Below, in pieces: positions 58,682 through 64,000 of a stretch of 64,000 nt of DNA; position 1 is the first letter of the stretch; each line of letters starts with the position of its first letter. Source of the DNA: Adineta vaga. Lineage: Eukaryota; Rotifera. The notes beneath the pieces are model-generated. The model was given only the letters and a program-made list of their open reading frames with translations, had not been told where the DNA came from and searched no databases. The translations under genes were made by a program, and so were the position numbers. Where the stretch lies: assembly GCA_021613535.1 (NCBI GenBank), contig CP075492.1, positions 10,416,001 to 10,480,000 of the forward strand. Reading direction: 5' to 3'.

Positions 58682-59593
58682 TTAATTAACAAGTTCAATT
58701 TTTCGTTCAATGATTAAATTAAATTTTTCTTTTAATAATTGTTTTAATTCACTTTCATCGGTTGATAATGGAGTTAATGTACGAATCATATGTCCATCCT
58801 TGTATATCCATTCACAATACTCTTTACCACTTATAGCATAAGCACCAACACCAATTGTCGGTTGACATGTATGCAGATGACAAACAGTATAATGATTCAA
58901 GAAAACATCCGGTGAATGAACGATATAAGGACATGTACTTTGAAAATCTTCAAGTTTTGTTGATTTTTCTGCGAAATTTATTCGAAAACGATAAGAATTA
59001 CGCCAACTAATACATTCAGGATCAATGTCAACAATTGAAGTTTGAAATGTTGATGATAGAGGAAATTGAACATCTTTTTTCAGATAACCCTGTTCAAGTT
59101 TATAGTATAATTGATCATTCATTTTTGTTAGCCGATAAAATCCATTTGTAGCATATTGAATACAATCTTTTCGAAAGAATAAGGGTGTTAGAGAATCCAT
59201 TGAAAAACCAACATCACATAAGAATTGTTCACCATTTTTCAATGTAACACATATTGCTAGATGACTATAATCATCAAAATAATCATCTTTATCGTTCCAA
59301 TAAACTCCACATGGAATTAATTGAACTTTATAATTGAAATTTTGAAGAATGAATGCAAACAGACCATTCATTTGGTAACATACACCACCTCGTTTTTGAC
59401 GGACAAGTCGTTCAAAAATATAATCTAGTTCGATATTTAATTCTTTAAGATCGATTAAATCAAATGTTTCAAATGGAATATGTGTTAAATGTCCAATATG
59501 TAATTGAATGAGATATTCTTCATCAGATATATTATTTGGACGATTGAGTTCAATTCGTTGTAAATACTCATCGACACGATTTTCATTTTCCAT
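58682..59593 (-). CDS. NAT: Arylamine N-acetyltransferase
   Basis: A single exon of 303 residues, close to the family's 270-290. The chosen ATG at 59593 (MENENRVDEYLQRIELNRP) begins with the standard NAT helix and directly follows a TTTCTTTTCAG acceptor. The catalytic triad is visible: Cys in RQKRGGVCYQMNGLF (about 59350-59395), His in DDYSHLAICVTL (about 59250), Asp in FLCDVGFSMDSL (about 59205). Supporting motifs are HIPFETFDLI and the late FLNHYTVC. The enzyme transfers acetyl from acetyl-CoA to arylamines and hydrazines. An in-frame extension of 75 codons runs upstream to 59818 but contains the acceptor. The gene has no introns and the family is patchily distributed in animals, so bacterial or fungal origin by transfer is possible but untested. 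Confidence 0.88.
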   Translation of the reverse strand: MENENRVDEYLQRIELNRPNNISDEEYLIQLHIGHLTHIPFETFDLIDLKELNIELDYIFERLVRQKRGGVCYQMNGLFAFILQNFNYKVQLIPCGVYWNDKDDYFDDYSHLAICVTLKNGEQFLCDVGFSMDSLTPLFFRKDCIQYATNGFYRLTKMNDQLYYKLEQGYLKKDVQFPLSSTFQTSIVDIDPECISWRNSYRFRINFAEKSTKLEDFQSTCPYIVHSPDVFLNHYTVCHLHTCQPTIGVGAYAISGKEYCEWIYKDGHMIRTLTPLSTDESELKQLLKEKFNLIIERKIELVN

Positions 59594-59603
59594 CTGAAAA
59601 GAA
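59594..59603 (-). promoter_or_regulatory. Splice acceptor abutting the NAT start codon
   Basis: On the minus strand TTCTTTTCAG ends exactly before the ATG at 59593, so the mature mRNA probably begins at or near the start codon by trans-splicing, or a 5' UTR intron ends here. Confidence 0.5.
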
Positions 59604-60020
59604 ACATGGTCATTTTTTTTAAATTTCAGTAAGAATGTTTTATGAATCATAGAATTTGTTTTTGTTTTATATACACTATTACAAGTATCGATTATCACAT
59701 TAATACTGAATAACATTTGATTATTATCATAAACAAAGAACACGATTTGAATATTCAATGTAGCATTCTTTACTCTTCGAACTTTATAACTACCAATTTC
59801 TTCCTTATTAAAGTACATTTTTCTGTTTCTAGTCGAAAATAAAATAGATTTTGATATTCAAACAATCTGTTTCATTCAATAGAAAAATACGCAATACTCT
59901 GTCAATCAAGCAGTTTAACTTGTTTAAACATTCATTTTTATTCTTAAAATATATGCTTAAAGAACAAGTTCCCAAAACCCATGTTTTATATGTATATTTT
60001 TTCCGTTTAAAGAAGACTGT

Positions 60021-62912
60021 TTATTGTGTTTGATTCGTATCGGTTGCAAACGATGCAAATGACATGTTTTCTTTTGCATTTAAACCTAATTTTTTGATAA
60101 ACTCGATTTTTTCAGTTGATAATGATGCAGATGCGTTGCTTGCTGTTGATTGTTGAATAACATAATCTATGCAAAAGGGTATGTTTATTTATATTCAATC
60201 CTAAAAAAATCATTACCTTGCATTTCATGTAAATTTTGATTTATATTGGTTGGAAGAGCTTTTGATAAATATTTAATTAACGCTGGTACAGCTTTTCCTG
60301 GTGCATGAACAAATCGACCAGCATGCACGGCATAGAAGATAAGTGTTACCGATAAATGAAGGATCATAGCTGGATCTTGTTCATCCGTTAATTTTGCTTT
60401 GAGTTTCTCACGAATATCCAGAGCTATATCTCTACAATACAACCGAGTTAATATTGATCATCAAAAGTTCGAATTATACTTTTCATTTTTCTTATTTGGC
60501 CGTTTTAATGTCAGTTGAAGTAATTCATTTGCTGCATCTTCCAATCGAGTTAATGTTGTTTCCACGTTCTTCAAAAAATCAAAATTAGATTTATATAGAA
60601 AAACTCCTTTCTATTTACTTTGCCATTGAGAGATTCATTCACTTTGGATAGATAACTTCGATTTGGTTCGGACATTTTTTGAATGATTTTATTACGTTCC
60701 TTTGAGAAAAAATGGAAGACATGATCAAATATAAGATTTCGTAAAAATCATATTTACTTCAATGCTTAATTGTCCGGATTTTGAACTTGTTGATGGATCA
60801 ATTTCTCGAATAATATTATCGCACACATCAGAACAGAGTGAACGAATTAAATGTCGTTGTAAAGTTTCCGCTAAAAGTAAAATTGAAGTTAGTTGAACAA
60901 ATTGGAATTGTTTATAGAGAATTTACCAAGGCCAGTTTCATTTTCTGCGACTAACTGTTCAATTGCACGTGAAAAGATACAAATATTTCCATGAATTTGT
61001 TTAATCGAATCTTGAACATTCTTCATTTCATTCTTTCGTGTTGTATCACCACTTGCTTCAGATTCTTTTACAATAAAACTTTCTTTCACACGTTGAATAA
61101 ATAGATCAAGATATTGACGACTTTTTATACTGAAATAAAACAAAAACGAAAACATCTCTTCTTTTCTCAAATAAATGAAATTTACCTATAAAGATTATCT
61201 GTTAGTAAATCGATAATTTCATCTGGTAATTCTTCATTAATCGATCGAATTTGAGATTTAATTTCGTCTTTACCAACGAATGGAATTGTCTCTTGATTTG
61301 AATTTGTATCTTCGGCGACTTTCGATGCTCCTTTACGTTTACCAGTTGATGTCGTAGATTTTTTCGCTGCAGCAGCAGCAGCAACTTTTGCAGCGGGAGA
61401 GAGTGTAGCCAGTGTAATATTACCTTGAAGAACAGCTGCATACATTTGTGGTGTACAATGAGCAGATTCCTAGAACATAAAATGGATCGATCTATCTTCA
61501 TTCGCTGAAGTTATTCTTACCTTTTCTGCATATTCTTGACAAATTTGATCCAATTTCTTATCGATTTTGTCTTGTAATTCTTTGCCAATAACAAATGTAT
61601 TCGAAAGAAGTTCCCCACCCGATGTTTTAATCACTTCTTTAATTGATGCTTCTGATTTGAATAATTTGTCAATATCATTTTCAGTGAAACTATTCGGTAT
61701 TAGCGTTGTTAAATCCACATATTCATTCGAAACTAAACCTTGTTCAATATTCATTTCTAATTGTGGAAGAAACTTCGGTAAATCAATACAACCAGATATT
61801 AAATAAAGAATTTCACGACGATCTTTTAATACTAATTTCGTTTGTCCTTCAGGATCCGTGACACCAAGATTACGTACAAGTGAATATTCGATATAACCAT
61901 TTTGAGAAAAGAATGTTTCAATATATTTTGCTTGTGCATCTGTATAGACTTTTGGATAAAAAATAGAATTTTCCTTTGTCGTACCGATAAGATTTCCATT
62001 AATTCGATTTTCACGAATCAAATTTACGACAAGACCTAAAAATGAAACAATCTATTCATCGAAATCTTCACCAAAGATTAGTTCTTCTTTACCTTGAGTA
62101 AGATTTTCATTAACACGGGTAGTTTTTATCATTTCATTGATACGTACAGGTAAAAGTGCTCCTTGTAAATAACCGATAAGAATATTTTGTTGTAAACGAA
62201 CATAATTTTCAGTATATAAAGTTCCAGATTCATATTTAATACCATTTAATGCTGAACCAATGATTCGATTTGTAACAATTGAATTTAAATATTCTGTTGG
62301 TAAATCAAATTGACGAATCAATTCACTGAATGCAATTAAACCACGTTCAACTAACATATCATTGATTTCTTCCACTAAACGATTTGTATAATCACTTGAA
62401 ATAGGAAAAGAAAAAAAACATGAATAAATATCGTTTTAAAGAAGACATACGCAGATATAAATTGTCCCAATGTAAATTGTAAAGTAGGATCTTCTTTACA
62501 TACATCACCGACTTTACTTTCAATATAAGTTAAATCAATTCGAAGATGTTGTGCCAAATCAACAATATTAATTCGACCTAAATATCAATATGTATGATGA
62601 CAACGAGAGAATAGTAAAGGTATAAAGTACACACCTCCATTCGCATATATTTCATCAAGAATTTCACGAATAAGTCGTTGTTCAGTTATAATATCCTTTC
62701 CATCGGTAGTATAAATCACATTCAATAGACCTTCTTTTACTAATAGACCAATCAATTCCACACAATTTCTTTCGGAAAGTCTAAATATATCAATATTAAT
62801 AGATACAACAACATATTATTTAGTCTATATACTTATTGGCTGTTTCAGTTAATTGTAAATTAAGAAAATCAGTACGTAAACTACGAATTTCATCCCATGT
62901 CACATCGGCCAT
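60021..62912 (-). CDS. UFL1: E3 UFM1-protein ligase 1
   Basis: About ten exons, roughly 760 residues (family about 790), from an ATG at 62912. The N-terminal block MADVTWDEIRSLRTDFLNLQ followed by ANKLSERNCVELIGLLV is diagnostic, then GGRINIVDLAQHLRIDLTYI (62640-62520), a run of winged-helix repeats, SQNGYIEYSLVRNLGVTD (61910-61860), a Lys/Ala-rich disordered linker (AAKVAAAAAAKKSTTSTGKR, 61400-61330), and the C-terminal helical domain with DPAMILHLSVTLIFYAVHAG and FVHAPGKAVPALI (60400-60290). UFL1 transfers UFM1 at the ER with DDRGK1/CDK5RAP3 and acts in ribosome-associated ER quality control. The last exon ends ATDTNQTQ at 60021. Nothing in it looks broken. Confidence 0.93.
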
Positions 62913-63368
62913 CGTTTATTATTTACGTATATATTGCAGAGTAGAAGAAATAAATAAGAATAAGAATAATAGTAATAATATTACAACGTAAGCTCAAATG
63001 ACGCATAGGCATATTTCAAACAACCAATCATCGTTTGTTACCATTGAAAACATCATCAGACAGAGTGCGCTTTAGTTATTTTGCAATTATTGAAAATGAA
63101 TCCTTCTTCTTTTTTTCTATATTCTATTTTATCTGTTGTATGTATTTCTTACGCAATAAGCTGATTGAAAGCCAAGGAAAAAACGAACACATACTTTTAC
63201 AAAAGAAAATTGAAAATATACAATTCTGAGATATTAAGATTGACTAATATTAGGATAGAAAAAGGTTACTCGACACGCAGTTTTCTAAAAACAAAAAACA
63301 AAGGATCAATCAATCACACTTCATAGTTAATCACGAGAAAACAATTAAAAAACAAATCGATCTCCTTT
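62913..63368. other. Intergenic region, no gene seen
   Basis: AT-rich gap between UFL1 and the next minus-strand gene. It contains the UFL1 promoter and the 3' UTR of the catenin-like gene. Confidence 0.35.
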
Positions 63369-64000
63369 TTAAATATGATCAAATGCTGGCAAATAGCTTG
63401 ATGGTCGTTGTAAGGATGCTGAACGAATATTGCGATCAGTTTTCATTTCCATACGATCGTCGCGTTCAATGGATGGTGTTCGATACCATCTATTCGATGC
63501 AACAGGCGGTCGAGAATGATGTTTCGTACTTGTCATTGAACGATTGTTCACAATGTTATACTAGAAAATAGAAATGATTGATAAAAAAAAACAAGAAGAG
63601 ATTTTCGAATAGAGTTTTATTACCTTTGCTTGATAAACGAATACATTTGTACATAGACGAGTAACAGCATTCATTAAATCTCGTGCTTCACATATGACTG
63701 TATCAACCTAAAGAAGACAGAAGATCGTTTCATTTAAACAAATCATTGTTTATTGAAGTATTTCTACTTTAGCAAATGTGGAATTCTTTCCTATTACAGG
63801 AGTTTTTAATTTTAGTTTTAATTGATGACACATTAAAGGAATTTTTTCTAATTGAATTAACATTTCTTGTCGTATATTTTTATTTGGAATCTAAAATGAA
63901 AATAGTCAGATATTGATTTCGTTGATTGAAGAAATTACTTGATGAATAAATTCATGAATAATTGCAGATAAACGAGTGCCTTCTTCAACAAAATAATAGG
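63369..64000 (-). CDS. alpha-catenin/vinculin-family protein, C-terminal exons
   Basis: Only the 3' end of the gene is in the window. It reads, from the edge, YYFVEEGTRLSAIIHEFIHQ; IPNKNIRQEMLIQLEKIPLMCHQLKLKLKTP; VDTVICEARDLMNAVTRLC; then a disordered tail with SRPPVASNRWYRTPSIERDD, ending YLPAFDHI at 63369. The helix C-H-Q-L-K-L followed by V-D-x-x-I-x-x-A-R-D-L-M-N-A-V matches the last helical bundle and extension of alpha-catenin-type proteins, and the Arg-Trp before the tail recalls the actin-binding C-terminal extension of the vinculin superfamily. These proteins tie adhesion complexes to F-actin. alpha-catenin versus alpha-catulin cannot be decided from this portion. Confidence 0.7.

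Noticed and set aside
59594-59818. In-frame N-terminal extension of the acetyltransferase
   Set aside because: Not used as the start because the ATG at 59593 follows a splice acceptor and begins the standard NAT helix; kept as an open question in the findings.
1-64000. tRNA, rRNA or CRISPR features
   Set aside because: No tRNA B-box/T-arm pattern with a matching acceptor stem, no rRNA-like block and no spaced direct repeats were found by reading; a covariance-model scan would settle this.

Overview
This 64-kb window is a gene-dense, AT-rich piece of a metazoan nuclear genome. Most genes are cut by many GT-AG introns of only about 45-60 bp, intergenic gaps are short, and several genes have a pyrimidine-rich 3' splice acceptor placed directly before the start codon with no visible upstream exon, as expected for spliced-leader trans-splicing. 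Together with a fragment of a Cys-rich receptor-like family typical of bdelloids, this points to a bdelloid rotifer (Adineta/Rotaria-like). The organism call is an inference. No tRNA, rRNA or CRISPR array was seen.

Layout. 1-3.3 kb (- strand): the 5' end of an unidentified secreted protein, then a lysyl hydroxylase (PLOD). 3.8-10.5 kb (+): an hnRNP Q/R (SYNCRIP) RNA-binding protein, a 109-aa two-exon orphan gene, and a CARD-coiled-coil adaptor. 11.4-15.4 kb is accessory-like: a kinin-like neuropeptide precursor, a 245-bp hAT-type MITE with an 8-bp target duplication, a GC-rich imperfect inverted-repeat element and a receptor-gene fragment. 15.4-19.8 kb (-): a SLAIN-type microtubule-tip protein with a two-exon minigene on the opposite strand in one intron. 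20-30.4 kb (+): ZFYVE1/DFCP1 and RALGAPB. 31-35.5 kb: a Ly6/uPAR-type GPI protein, an intronless 7TM receptor and a RAD51-paralogue (XRCC2-like) gene. 35.6-50.6 kb (-): an axonemal outer-arm dynein heavy chain of the DNAH5/DNAH8 class, with a cystatin gene nested antisense in an intron and a pogo-like MITE in another. 50.8-64 kb: urocanate hydratase, a second amidated-neuropeptide precursor, an intronless TINAG-like pseudoprotease, an arylamine N-acetyltransferase, the UFMylation ligase UFL1 and the 3' end of an alpha-catenin/vinculin-family gene.

The most striking observation is in the dynein heavy chain. Within a single open exon, the late tail is fused in frame to the second half of AAA2, so the linker, all of AAA1 (the main motor ATPase site) and the AAA2 P-loop are absent. 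AAA3, AAA4, stalk, AAA5, AAA6 and the C-terminal domain are present with intact Walker motifs in AAA3 and AAA4. If this is not an assembly artefact, it is an AAA1-less dynein that cannot be a conventional motor.

The genes do not form one pathway. They are ordinary housekeeping, ciliary, signalling and secreted-protein genes arranged partly as divergent pairs (PLOD/SYNCRIP, SLAIN/ZFYVE1, dynein/UROC1) that probably share promoter regions.
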